Source of the DNA: Blastocystis hominis
Lineage: Eukaryota; Sar; Bigyra; Opalinata; Blastocystidae
Length of the DNA: 64,000 nt
NCBI RefSeq assembly: GCF_000151665.1
Contig: NW_013171865.1
Coordinates: forward strand, 774,001 to 838,000
Direction: 5' to 3'
The position numbers and the translations under genes were made by a program. The notes beneath the pieces were generated by a model. The model saw only the letters and a list, made by a program, of their open reading frames with translations. It had not been told where the DNA came from and did not search any database. The first letter of the stretch is position 1. Every line of letters starts with the position of its first letter. This document shows, one piece after another, positions 55,639-64,000 of this stretch.

Positions 55639-56465
55639 CTACACACTCACAATTCGGTTTTTGTCCTTATTTTTAGGAGAACTGGGAAGGGTCGGAGGTT
55701 CTTCTTCGATAACCTCCTGAAAGGTGAACTCGCTTGTTTTATCATTGTAAATAATCGACTCGATAGCAGAGAGGTCTTCTTTTGGAATAGCCCGAAGCGA
55801 CTTTTGTGACACTCGAAGTGTTGTTACCGCATTCTATTCATAATCCCATCTCTGTTTCATCGCACCTTCATTGGAGGCGTAAGGCCATCCGGAAAATACT
55901 CTGAGTTAGCATACTGATTCAAGTCAGTTTCTTCTTCTACAACCACTACAACAATAACATGTAAAAAACAATATATTACATAGAATTTGACCAATATCAT
56001 TCGTTTTAAAGTATTGCTGTGAATCTAACGTTTTATATGCTTCCACATGTCTCGGAAGATCCATTAATATTCCTCTGTACTGGGCGAGACCCATTTTTAA
56101 AATGCACAAGCGTTCTGGAGACTTTCCCTTTCTTGGCTCCACTTTAATTGTCACCTTATCTCCATTCCGTAGCTACAATTACAAGGAAGGCAAAGAATCA
56201 CATGTTCTTCAAACTTTGCTTGAAGAGAAGGAACTACTCTAAGAATGGTAGTTAGTTCCACCGTTTCAAACATCATGACTGAACTGTTAAAATACTCGAT
56301 AGAAAAGGAGTTGCTTTTATAATCAAGAAACCACTGTAGAAACAGTGGATGATGGATATTATTATTCAATTGATAGAAAGCACTTTATTGTACTCTTACC
56401 TTACCGACATCAATAGTAATTGCATTTGGGAATTCTAGTCGTTGGTGTTTGTTTCGTCTGTTCAT
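55639..56465 (-). CDS. TAF7: TFIID subunit TAF7
   Basis: General transcription factor subunit. Introns 56173-56201, 55946-55979 and 55834-55865 join LQAKFEEHLRNGDKVTIKVEP, LAQYRGILMDLPRHVEAYKTL, YFKTNDIGQIL, VVEEETDLNQYAN and YFPDGLTPPMKNAV, which follow the TAF7 N-terminal domain (ASKLVDLPCVMESLKTxD, FYKTADICQML, HGITLPLKN). The start is uncertain: ATG 56274-56276 (MMFETVELTTILRV) is enough for the family; an upstream exon from ATG 56463-56465 (MNRRNKHQRLEFPNAITIDVGK) joins in phase only with a 66-nt intron (56334-56399). Stop TAG 55639-55641 has its T exactly 5 nt before minus-strand TGTTTGTT. Confidence 0.82.
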
Positions 56466-56550
56466 TTGTAGCTTCTATCGTTATCTCCAGATTTGTTAAG
56501 TGGCCGTTATTTATACCTCTAGACGGAATAATTATTGACATCTTAGCGGA

Positions 56551-57374
56551 ATGGAAGAAATTAGTGGAAGAGATTTAGTTTTGGCTATTTCTTGCGTATT
56601 TCAACAGATGGAAAACAAGTCGAGGTGTTTCCTTGTACAGCAACCTGTTACCATTTTCTCTTGCCAAGAAATTCCAGTTATCCCTCTTCGTGAATATCTA
56701 GAGAGGTGTGTTTACGTAGACGCTGACATCCTAGAATCTATTTCTACACGCACTGTAGTTACGCTTCAATGATTCTCTCCATGATTTACGTGGATCGGTT
56801 TCTGCATAGCACGGGAATGAGCATAACCTCGTTGAACGTTCACAAGCTGCTTCTCACGGCTATCATGCTGGCTTCGAAGTTCAACGACGATGCATATTGC
56901 AGCAACTCCTTCTTCGCAGAAGTCGGTTGCGTGACTCTCGATGAGCTCAACCAGATGGAGCAGACCTTTCTGCGCTGCATCTGCTTCTCTCTATTCGTCT
57001 CCGAAAGCCTGTTTATCCTCTATTCATCTAGCTTGCATCAGCGTGTTTGTACAGCGAGCTGTTCGTTGTGTAGTGTCTCCGTTCTCTCTCCTATCTAGAC
57101 TTCAATTCCTTGCATGCCTCCTCGTATTGGATGGGATCCTCCCCGGTCCCATCCCCGTCCCCTTCGACTCCCGTTTATTCCACAGGGTCTATTGGGTCCA
57201 TTGGGTCCATCGGATCCATCGGGTCCATCGGATCCTTTACGTCCATGGGATCGGCCTTCTCCGTTGTGCCTGAGCGCTATTCGTGGGGCTATTCGCCCTT
57301 GTCGTATTGCGAACCGATGCTGGAGATGGGTCGTGGCGAGTCGTTCGACGAGAGTGAGGAAGCTCCCTGGTATT
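56551..57374 (+). CDS. PHO80/P-type cyclin
   Basis: Cyclin partner of a PHO85-like kinase. Introns 56706-56734 and 57070-57098. The cyclin box is clear: PLREYLERIYFYTHCSYASMI, MIYVDRFLHSTGM, LNVHKLLLTAIMLASKFNDDAY, SNSFFAEVGCVTLDELNQMEQTFL. The C-terminal tail holds a (GSI)n run coded by a GGGTCCATT minisatellite and a Ser/Glu-rich end (ERYSWGYSPLSYCEPML). T57374, codon position 1, lies 5 nt before TGTTTGTT (57379-57386), so poly(A) addition ends the protein after EEAPWY. It converges on the next gene with only 25 bp between the two stop positions. Confidence 0.85.
57180..57240 (+). repeat. (GGGTCCATT)n minisatellite in cyclin exon
   Basis: Nine-bp units read as Gly-Ser-Ile. The reverse complement is AATGGACCC, the unit seen as NGP in the genes at 13675 and 39165. 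Confidence 0.9.
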
Positions 57375-57400
57375 ATCCTGTTTGTTCCACAAACACGCCA
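57374..57400. terminator. Back-to-back poly(A) motifs shared by convergent genes
   Basis: Plus-strand TGTTTGTT (57379-57386) and minus-strand TGTTTGTG (57395-57388) are separated by one base and form an inverted repeat. Each lies 5 nt past a codon-position-1 T (57374 plus, 57400 minus), so one 27-bp element makes both stop codons. Confidence 0.75.
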
Positions 57401-58933
57401 CAACGTTTGACGTAAAATGGACTGAATCTGCGAGATATACTGTACAAACCGAGACTCCACGCATCGCCCCACCAGCGGAACGAACTCGCTCAGCTGCGCG
57501 CGGCTCGCCTCCACCGCCTTCTCGTCCTGCGGCTGCGTCTCCAGCGCGATCTGCGCCAGACGCGCCACTTGCGCCGAGCTCAGCTTCACCGGCTTCGCGC
57601 CGCCGTCGGTTTTCTCCGCTTCTTCGCGCTGCAGCGCGTTGGTCGCCTCCAGCAGCTGGAAATACACCTTGTTCCGCAGCTTCATCGGACGCTTCCCCGC
57701 CTTCGACGTCGTCGTCGACGCCGATTCCGCGGGAATCAGAGAGGAAACGCCCTCGGAGAGACGGCTGGCGGTGTCTTCGTCGTTCAACACGCCCACCGAA
57801 TTCCCGTCCGCCACGCTCGCTTGCTGCGAATAGCCGAACCCGGGAGGGAGGAGCGGGTAGGTGAACCCCGCAGGGAACTATGGGTGATGATGCACCGCGG
57901 GGAAAGAACGGAATAGGCGGGATAGGGATACTCGACGCGAAGTCTGGCCTGCAAGGATTCGTTCTCTAAAAGAAGCTTCTATGGAGTAGAGGACAACGAA
58001 AGGGGAAACGTCGACCAACTCGGCTTTGCGCTTGTAAATTTCCAACTGAGCGAAGTCCGCCTACACGCATCACGCATCGACATCGAGGATACTTGGAATT
58101 GGTCGATTTGGAGGCGTGCTGCGTTGAGCTCCTGCGTTTTCTGGTCGTAGAGAGCGAAGATCTGGGAGTGATCCACCCGCCATTGCATTCACTTTTTCAA
58201 CGTCGCTTTTGGAGCCGTCGATGCCCAGCAGCGACTGAATCACTTGCTTCTGCTGGTCGATCACCGCCTGCAGCTGCTTCACGTCCGTAGAAGCGCCCGT
58301 AGAATCGCTTGAAACAGAACCCACAGTTTGCAATTGGTCTCGAAGAAGCTTGATGGTCAGCCCCTTGGCTTCGTTCTCCTTTATCAGCTCTGCTACCTCG
58401 CTCTCGCGATCTTTTAAAGCTGCAGAGGTCTTTCGGTACTCCTCACACACGCGAGTGTACAAATCGTAATCGATCACTGTCGGCGTCCCTTCCGAATCGC
58501 TCTCTTCTTCCGACTCGGTTTCCTCGTCCGATTTGTCGGACGTAGCGACCACTTCCGGAGGTTGAGGGGCGAGCAGATTGTTGAAAAGCTCCTTCTACAA
58601 CTAAGCATCCACCAGTATAAATAGTACAGATTCAGAAGGACCACCCGATGGATTAGAGGAATGCAGGTCTCGTGATGCCTCCCTGCTTAAAAACTGCTTT
58701 TCATCCTCGTCGTTCAAAACAGCATCCCCTGTTGATTTCAAACCGAACTGCTGTTGGAGAAAAAGCAACAACGAGTCCTTCTCCTGTAAAAACGCAACAA
58801 AAAGAGTCACTAACAAAACAGCAATCAGTGTGACGATCGTAAACCATGTGCTAGACTACGAATTAGAAACCGCCTCCATACGCAAGAGTCCTACGGAAAA
58901 CACACTGATTTCGCTCTCTGCATATGTTAGCAT
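57400..58933 (-). CDS. Single-span membrane coiled-coil protein, unknown
   Basis: Introns 58857-58895 (39 nt), 58595-58627, 58162-58192, 58061-58092, 57979-58015 and 57878-57909, plus a possible one near 57420-57450. A short N-terminus is followed by one membrane span (WFTIVTLIAVLLVTLFVAFL), then an acidic segment (DKSDEETESEEESDSEG) and coiled coils (VCEEYRKTSAALKDRESEVAEL, LYDQKTQELNAARLQIDQF, LKLLLENESLQARLRVE). The C-terminal part (VYFQLLEATNALQREEAEK, LSSAQVARLAQIAL) is helical. Golgin or SNARE-tether-like topology is possible; no family recognised. T57400 plus the motif at 57395-57388 makes the stop after QSILRQTL. Confidence 0.65.
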
Positions 58934-59018
58934 GACTCTCACTAGAGAATGTGCCTAATAACAGAATAACCATTCTAGACCAATACTCTAACTCCGGTTC
59001 TAAGGAGAGAAGACAGGC

Positions 59019-59091
59019 GCCTCAATAGCTCAGTTGGTAGAGCATCCGCTTCGTAAGCGGCAGGTCGTGTGTTCGAATCCCACTTGGGGCT
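59019..59091 (+). tRNA. tRNA-Thr (anticodon CGU)
   Basis: Acceptor GCCTCAA pairs with TTGGGGC; D arm AGCTCAGTTGGTAGAGC (A box); anticodon loop TTCGTAA with anticodon CGT; T loop TTCGAAT (B box). One T-stem mismatch is visible. No intron; followed by a T-rich stretch that would stop RNA polymerase III. Confidence 0.9.
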
Positions 59092-59221
59092 TTCTTTTCT
59101 TCCTTCTTTTTTGATTTGATTCGTTAGTATCGTTGGTTGATAATCAAGAACCACTATCGGTATTTTGAGATGTAAGTAAGTCGGGTTACTTAATTTTTTT
59201 TTCGATTGATACATCATTAAT

Positions 59222-60803
59222 ATGGATTATAGTGCTAAAACCTACGAAGTGCTGCTAAAGATCAGCAATTCTCTTGAGGAGATCAAGTGTCAGATGCAGG
59301 GAAAGCAGATGGCGAAGCCAGTGAGTACCCCTAGTGTCGTGGAGCAGCCGAAGCCTGCTGAGAAGGGTAGGATCCAAGGCCATTCTTTAAACGTAGCTCC
59401 TGAACCGGCGAAACCCGCTCCTGCCCAACCTGCAAACAACCTCGATTGGTACGACAAGTTTGTTGAGCAGTTTGTCGTTCCAGTTGTGAAAGCTAGTAAC
59501 ACATTAGGTGACAAGTTTGTGCCGATTGTAATGCTATCCGTAGTCTGTGATGTGTAGGGAGAAATTTTCGATACCCTCTTCTCCAAACTCTTGAAGGAGA
59601 TCTTGCAGAAAGCGGCTGTGTGCAAGAAGCCGAACGAAACCGAGATGGCAACTCTTTTCGCGCCTGTCAAAGATTGCAACACGAAGCTGGATGCCTTGAA
59701 CCGCGATCGTGACTTCCCTGTCAATTACGTGAAGGCGATGCGTGAGATCGTTGGCTCTATTTTCTGGGTGAATGTGGTATTCCGCGTGTTGTTTCCATGA
59801 CGAGTCTAGAACGATAAGCCCGAGAATATGGTTCAGGAATGTTTGAATTCGGCCACTTTCTGGATTGATCGAATTCGAAAAGACGCCAAGAACAAGTAAT
59901 CCCCACGCTCTCTGCTCACATTCAGAATGGACAACAAGCCAATGGAGTGGAGCAAGCTCGTCATCGCCCTCATGAAGGAATTAATCGCGATTATTTCCGA
60001 TCGATTCGAAATTGGCGTCGAATGGAACGCTTCTGGCTGCGAATTCTCCGCCTACAAGCCCGATCCCACTCCCATCTCCGCGCCTTCCACCGCTCCTCCT
60101 CCCGCGGTTCCTGCGGCTCCTGCTGCTCCCGCGGTTCCTGCGCCTCCCGCCAATTTTGCCGCGGAACTTCAGAGTTTGGTGGGAGCGAACGGGGTTCGGA
60201 ACCTGCGGCACGTGGAGAAGAGCGAGATGAGCCACAAAAACCCGGCGCTGCGCGGGAATGTGAAGATGGAGGAGAAGAAAACGACGTAGAATTCGAAGAA
60301 TTCGATGAATCGTAGAGTGGTGATGACGAAACCGCCGCGCTGCGAGCTGGTGCAGAACAAGTGGATGGTGGAGAACCAGACGGAGAAGGTGGAATTGGAG
60401 GTGAAGATGAATCACGTGGTGTACATTGTGAACTGCGTGGGATGCAACGTGATCATCAAGGGAAAGGGCAAGTCGGTGGTGATCGACGGCTGCAAGAAGA
60501 CCACTGTGGTCTTCGATAGTTGCTTGTCCACGCTGGAGGTCGTTAACTGCAAGCAGTGCAAGGCGCAATGTCTCGTCAACTTGCATGTGGCTGCGATCGA
60601 TAAAACCGACGGATTCACGCTGTATGTGCCGCGCAGCTGCGTTGATTCCCTTCGAATCACGACCAGCAAGAGCAGCGACATGAATGTCTCCTTCCCTTCG
60701 GAGGCCGACGAGCAGGACTGGATCGAGCTACCGATTCCTGAGCAGTACGTTCACACGATCCAGAAGGACAAGTTGAAGACGGAAGTGTCTGATTTGTATT
60801 CGT
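59222..60803 (+). CDS. CAP: Adenylyl cyclase-associated protein (CAP/Srv2)
   Basis: Actin-monomer recycling protein. Five exons; introns 59528-59557, 59777-59809, 59896-59925 and 60286-60315. The N-terminal helical folded domain (WYDKFVEQFVVPVVKASNTLG, VKAMREIVGSIFWV) is followed by a Pro/Ala-rich linker (STAPPPAVPAAPAAPAV), a WH2-like region (GVRNLRHVEKSEMSHKNPALR) and the C-terminal CARP beta-helix (KWMVENQ, VVYIVNCVGCNVIIKGKGKSV, TDGFTLYVPRSCVDS, SSDMNVSFPSE, LPIPEQY). T60803, codon position 1, is 5 nt before TGTTTGTT (60808-60815), so the protein ends after SDLYS; without that rule the frame would run into the tRNA gene. Confidence 0.93.
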
Positions 60804-60807
60804 GCGA

Positions 60808-60815
60808 TGTTTGTT
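60808..60815 (+). terminator. TGTTTGTT poly(A) motif, CAP gene
   Basis: 5 nt after T60803 (codon position 1) and 30 nt before tRNA-Lys. Confidence 0.8.
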
Positions 60816-60845
60816 GTAAAAGGAATGGAAAGAGGAGAAAGACAA

Positions 60846-60918
60846 GCCCGTCTAGCTCAGTCGGTAGAGCGCCAGGCTCTTAACCTGGTGGTCGGGGGTT
60901 CGAGCCCCCCGGTGGGCG
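60846..60918 (+). tRNA. tRNA-Lys (anticodon CUU)
   Basis: Acceptor GCCCGTC pairs with GGTGGGC (one G-U, one U-G); D arm TAGCTCAGTCGGTAGAGC; anticodon stem CCAGG/CCTGG with loop CTCTTAA, anticodon CTT; T arm GGGGGTTCGAGCCCCC. No intron. T-rich stretch follows. Confidence 0.95.
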
Positions 60919-61071
60919 CTTCTCTTTTCACCTTTTTTGCTTTTTGCTTTTCTCGAGATTACGCGCATTGAATGTGGAATATGAGAGGTACTTAATCTCC
61001 TTGGATTTGTACCTTTTGTGCGAAGTTAATCGTTGAAGATTCTGTGAAACGCCTTTTTTGCCTCCTGCAAA

Positions 61072-61588
61072 ATGAGCGATTATCCATTTGTTAATGCACG
61101 GGAAGGGAGAGAAAAGCAGCGATATGACGGTGAAACGCGTCTTGTCGTTGGGTATCGTTCATCTGCAGAAGTTTAGTAATAGTTGCGTGGTTTATTCGGG
61201 AGACAAATTCTTGCTGATATCATCGCATAAGCGAAAGGATAAATGGGTTTTCCCGAAGGGTGGTTGGGAATCAGACGAAACGGAAAGCGAAGCTGCAATC
61301 CGAGAGTGCTTTGAAGAGGCGGGAGTGTGAATTATTCATTGAAGTGAAGAATAGATTGAGGGTACGTTTGGTGACTGTATTTCTACTATTGTGTATCCGA
61401 ATAAGTTGGGAAAGCCTGTTCAGTGGAGATTATTTACGATGAAATGTACAAAGGAATATGATTGGTGGCCAGAAAAGGATCATCGCGATAGGAAGTGGGT
61501 GAGGAAGGAGGATTTGGAAGGTTTGAATATCTGCCCACTCACACAGCAGCATATTCCACACGTTTTGGAGTTTTTAAGCAAACAATGA
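61072..61588 (+). CDS. Nudix hydrolase, diphosphoinositol-polyphosphate type
   Basis: Three exons; introns 61152-61182 and 61325-61354. The Nudix box is complete: GGWESDETESEAAIRECFEEAG, matching GX5EX7REUXEEXG. Upstream KDKWVFPKG and the short length (about 150 residues) fit the DIPP/NUDT3 group, which hydrolyses inositol pyrophosphates and diadenosine polyphosphates. The second intron falls inside the last residues of the box and is needed to reach IEGTFGDCISTIVYPNKLG and FTMKCTKEYDWWPEK. Stop TGA 61586-61588, followed by (TTTG)n at 61600-61620. Confidence 0.9.
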
Positions 61589-61689
61589 ACAATGTAATCG
61601 TTTTTTGTTTGTTTGTTTATTCATTTGACTGAACACTATTTTCATGGTTGCCCCGTATATTACATCCACTCTTCTTCCTCTTCGCGTCT

Positions 61690-62989
61690 CTACAGCTTCA
61701 CCCTCTCCCCCTCACTCACTCGTCTCCACATTTCCTCTTCGTCTTCTTCGTTCTCGATTTCAACGCGTTTCTCTTTAAATTCCGCGGCCTCCTGCTGTCT
61801 GTCTACAGTTCCCATTGTTTCTGCAGCTCCAATCGATCCTGTAGTTCCTGCAGCTGCTGTCGTCGTAGTAACTGTGATCCCCGTTTGGTTCCCCATTTGG
61901 TTCCCCATTTGGTTCCCCATTTGGTTCCCCATTTGGTTCCCCATTTGGCTACCCATTCCCTCCATGTCGGGTCCTACGACGTTCATTGGAATGGTCATCG
62001 CTCGCTTTGTCTACATAGCATTCAATTCCCACACAAACCGGCTCGATCCTACAATTCACACTCATTCACGCTCTTACTCGTCTTCTTCGCTCCCCGTCAT
62101 CATCAAATACTCGATCGCCATCCCAGAACGATCACAGCCAGGTTTCGCGCTCACTCGCATGATCATGCCCCCTTCTCCGAATTCCATCAGAAGCAAGGGG
62201 ATTTCTGCGGCCATCAACAGCTGCAGAACGGACACAAGTCCCTACACATCATGAAGACATCACAGCAAACGACTCCGATGAAGAACCGCATTGATGTTGG
62301 TGCATGGATCGAAAGTTCGTCCAGATCGGAAACACTCAAATTACTGACTGTACGGACTTCGTTGGCTGCAGGAATGTTCTCCAGAGAGAAGGAAGAATCC
62401 TGTACTTTCATAATGATCTCGTCAGTGGTCTGAAGATACTGAATCGCCTTGCAGAGTAGGTCGGGACGCATGGAGATTTTATTTGGAGCATGTTCGTTGT
62501 TGAAACGGACAGAATTGAGCGTGGAATCAAAGAGCCGAATTCGAAACACTTTTCTCACTTCGTGGCGGCACAGCAGCTCAAAGGATAGGCTGAATTCGTT
62601 TTCGTTTTGCTCCACCTATCGCTCAAACCGCTCTTCTGGATCGAACTTTCATTGTGACCGCTGCTAAATGTTTGATATCTTTGAAAATCGGCAAAATCGC
62701 TTTTGAATTCACTCCATAATGGAAGGAACTGGAGCAACTATTCATCACTTCAATATCCGCAAAATGTACTGATAACTAGAGAACGTGTCCTTGTGAAGCG
62801 ACAGACAAATAAAGGACTGAAGCGCAGCGCCGGTTGCTTGGAATGCAATCCCCTCTGGTGTACACTGAAGCACAAAGTCTCCATTCGTCTACAACATTTA
62901 ATGGAACAAGAATCAAGGAATACGCGCGCAAAACACTGCATTGTGCTTGCAAACAAGGGGATGATGGGTCCTTGAAATAGGCAATCCAT
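61690..62989 (-). CDS. RAD9: RAD9-like checkpoint clamp subunit
   Basis: Part of the PCNA-like 9-1-1 DNA damage clamp. Introns 62889-62923, 62738-62769, 62616-62646, 62242-62273, 62050-62078 and 62011-62038. MDCLFQGPIIPLFASTMQCF, then DFVLQCTPEGIAFQATGAAL, NSKAILPIFKDIKHLAAVTMK, LSFELLCRHEVRKVFRIRLFD, and a second clamp half ending LLLMEFGEGGMIMRVSAKPG and GMAIEYLMM, line up with RAD9 N-terminal wording. The C-terminal tail, phosphorylated in RAD9, here contains six MGNQ repeats from a 12-bp minisatellite and ends in acidic residues. Exact stop (TAG near 61690) is uncertain because a further intron is possible. Confidence 0.75.
61889..61952 (-). repeat. 12-bp coding minisatellite (MGNQ)n
   Basis: Plus strand GGTTCCCCATTT units; minus strand reads Met-Gly-Asn-Gln. 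Confidence 0.9.
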
Positions 62990-63236
62990 TCGCGACTACA
63001 ATACTTGTATCACCGGATAATTAGCAATTAGTGGGATAACAATAAGGAAAACAAAATGTGTCTTTAGCGACTACAGCAAGTTTCTCAGGGATTACAAACT
63101 ATCAAAGTCCAAAACACGTCCTATCAAGGAAAGTTGATAGTTTGCATGTCGTCCCGCGAAGATTGAGTATGGTTTGGAGCATCAATCTCTTTCCAATCCC
63201 CTTTCATTATTTTTATTATTTTTATTTACTTTAGTT
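62990..63236. other. Intergenic region, divergent promoters
   Basis: 250 bases between RAD9 and the deaminase. A T-rich tract (about 63200-63230) ends TTTAG directly before the ATG, which could be a 5'UTR intron end. Confidence 0.4.
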
Positions 63237-64000
63237 ATGCGTCTTGTAATTAAGGAGAACTACGACTTCCTGTGCGACTATGTTGCCAACTATGTGATTG
63301 ACCGTATTAACAAGTTCAACCCCACTCCTGAAAGACCTTTCGTTTTGGGTATTTGGTTGAATCTTTTGCATAAATCGCTAGGTCTCCCCACCGGTTCTTC
63401 TCCCATCGGTGTTTACAAGAGACTTGTGCAGGCTTACAAGGATGGACGTATCTCCTTCAAGAACGTGGTTACTTTCAACATGGACGAGTACGTGAACCTG
63501 CCCGTGGACCACCCTGAGAGCTACCACTCCTTCATGTACAAAAACCTTTTCCAGCACATTGATATCATGTACTTGCTATCTCTGTTTTGTTTACCCCTCT
63601 AGTCCTCAGAATATCCATATTCTGAACGGAAACGCTCCCGATCTGCTCGAGGAATGTGCCAACTACGAAGCGGAGATCAAGAAGTACGGAGGCATCGAGC
63701 TGTTCCTCGGAGGCATCGGCCCTGATGGCATTGCGTTCAACGAGCCTGGTTCCTCGCTGAGCTCGCGAACTCGCGTGAAGACGCTTGCTTACGATACGGT
63801 GATCGCGAACAGCCGTTTCTTCGATTATGACATCAACAAAGTGCCGAAGACGGCGTTGACCGTGGGCGTGGGCACCATTCTGGACGCTCGCGAAGTGGTC
63901 ATTATCATTAACGGAGCGCACAAGGCGTTCGCTCTGGCTAAGTGCGTCGAGGAGGGAGTGAACCACATGTGGACCGTGTCGTGCCTGCAGATGCACAAGA
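63237..64000 (+). CDS. GNPDA: Glucosamine-6-phosphate deaminase, 3' end outside window
   Basis: Converts glucosamine-6-phosphate to fructose-6-phosphate and ammonia. Introns 63349-63381 and 63569-63602. [97 protein letters not shown] and [11 protein letters not shown] match GNPDA closely. The active-site stretch normally reads GPDGHIAFNEP; here the His codon is missing (GAT GGC ATT at 63724-63732) without a frameshift. That His opens the sugar ring in NagB enzymes. The gene is otherwise intact up to the window edge. Confidence 0.93.

Noticed and set aside
60804-60883. CAP reading frame running into tRNA-Lys
   Set aside because: T60803 plus TGTTTGTT ends the protein before the tRNA; the extra codons are noncoding.

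Overview
The window reads as nuclear DNA of Blastocystis (anaerobic gut stramenopile). Three things seen in the sequence support this. Genes are packed on both strands with gaps of tens to a few hundred bases. Almost every gene is cut by tiny GT-AG introns, mostly 28-35 nt, often with TGAT or CTAAY a few bases before a terminal TAG; about 175 can be placed by keeping conserved protein families in frame. In about a dozen genes the reading frame has no genomic stop where the protein family ends. Instead a T at codon position 1 lies exactly 5 nt before TGTTTGTT or a close variant, so polyadenylation of ..T or ..TG makes UAA or UGA. Both traits are published for Blastocystis. The subtype was not determined. 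All products are inferred by reading; no search was run.

Layout. 1-9.1 kb: fucosyltransferase-like end, lysyl-tRNA synthetase, a USP deubiquitinase, SYF2, mitochondrial-type tryptophanyl-tRNA synthetase. 9.2-19.2 kb: a PHD-MT-A70 adenine methyltransferase, a hotdog thioesterase, an Asn-rich membrane protein, a BLOC1S1-like protein, an orphan, ribophorin II/SWP1, and a TBC protein with Ser/Asp/Lys tails. 19.5-29.5 kb: two small unknowns, UBAC2-like, BAP31-like, DCAF4-like, a UBL-Tudor-knot protein, PP4 catalytic subunit, an AP2-RsfS organellar protein, RPS9. 30.4-37.8 kb: phospholipase B-like, Aurora kinase, NOT3, poly(A) polymerase. 37.8-52 kb: a CEP192/SPD-2-like ASH protein, a small coiled coil, TM9SF, a GT61-like glycosyltransferase, a PH-B56 protein, CNOT10-like. 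52-64 kb: an organellar unknown, an intronless HSP70-like gene, TAF7, a PHO80-type cyclin, a membrane coiled-coil protein, tRNA-Thr(CGU), CAP, tRNA-Lys(CUU), a Nudix hydrolase, RAD9, and the start of glucosamine-6-phosphate deaminase.

The genes are ordinary eukaryotic housekeeping functions with no operon logic. It is notable, though possibly chance, that poly(A) polymerase and two CCR4-NOT subunits lie within 18 kb in a genome whose stop codons depend on poly(A) addition. The most unusual items are fused domain architectures (PHD-MT-A70, AP2-RsfS, UBL-Tudor-knot, PH-B56), a convergent gene pair sharing a 27-bp double terminator, a glucosamine-6-phosphate deaminase lacking its active-site His codon, and one 9-bp minisatellite family inside the coding exons of four unrelated genes.
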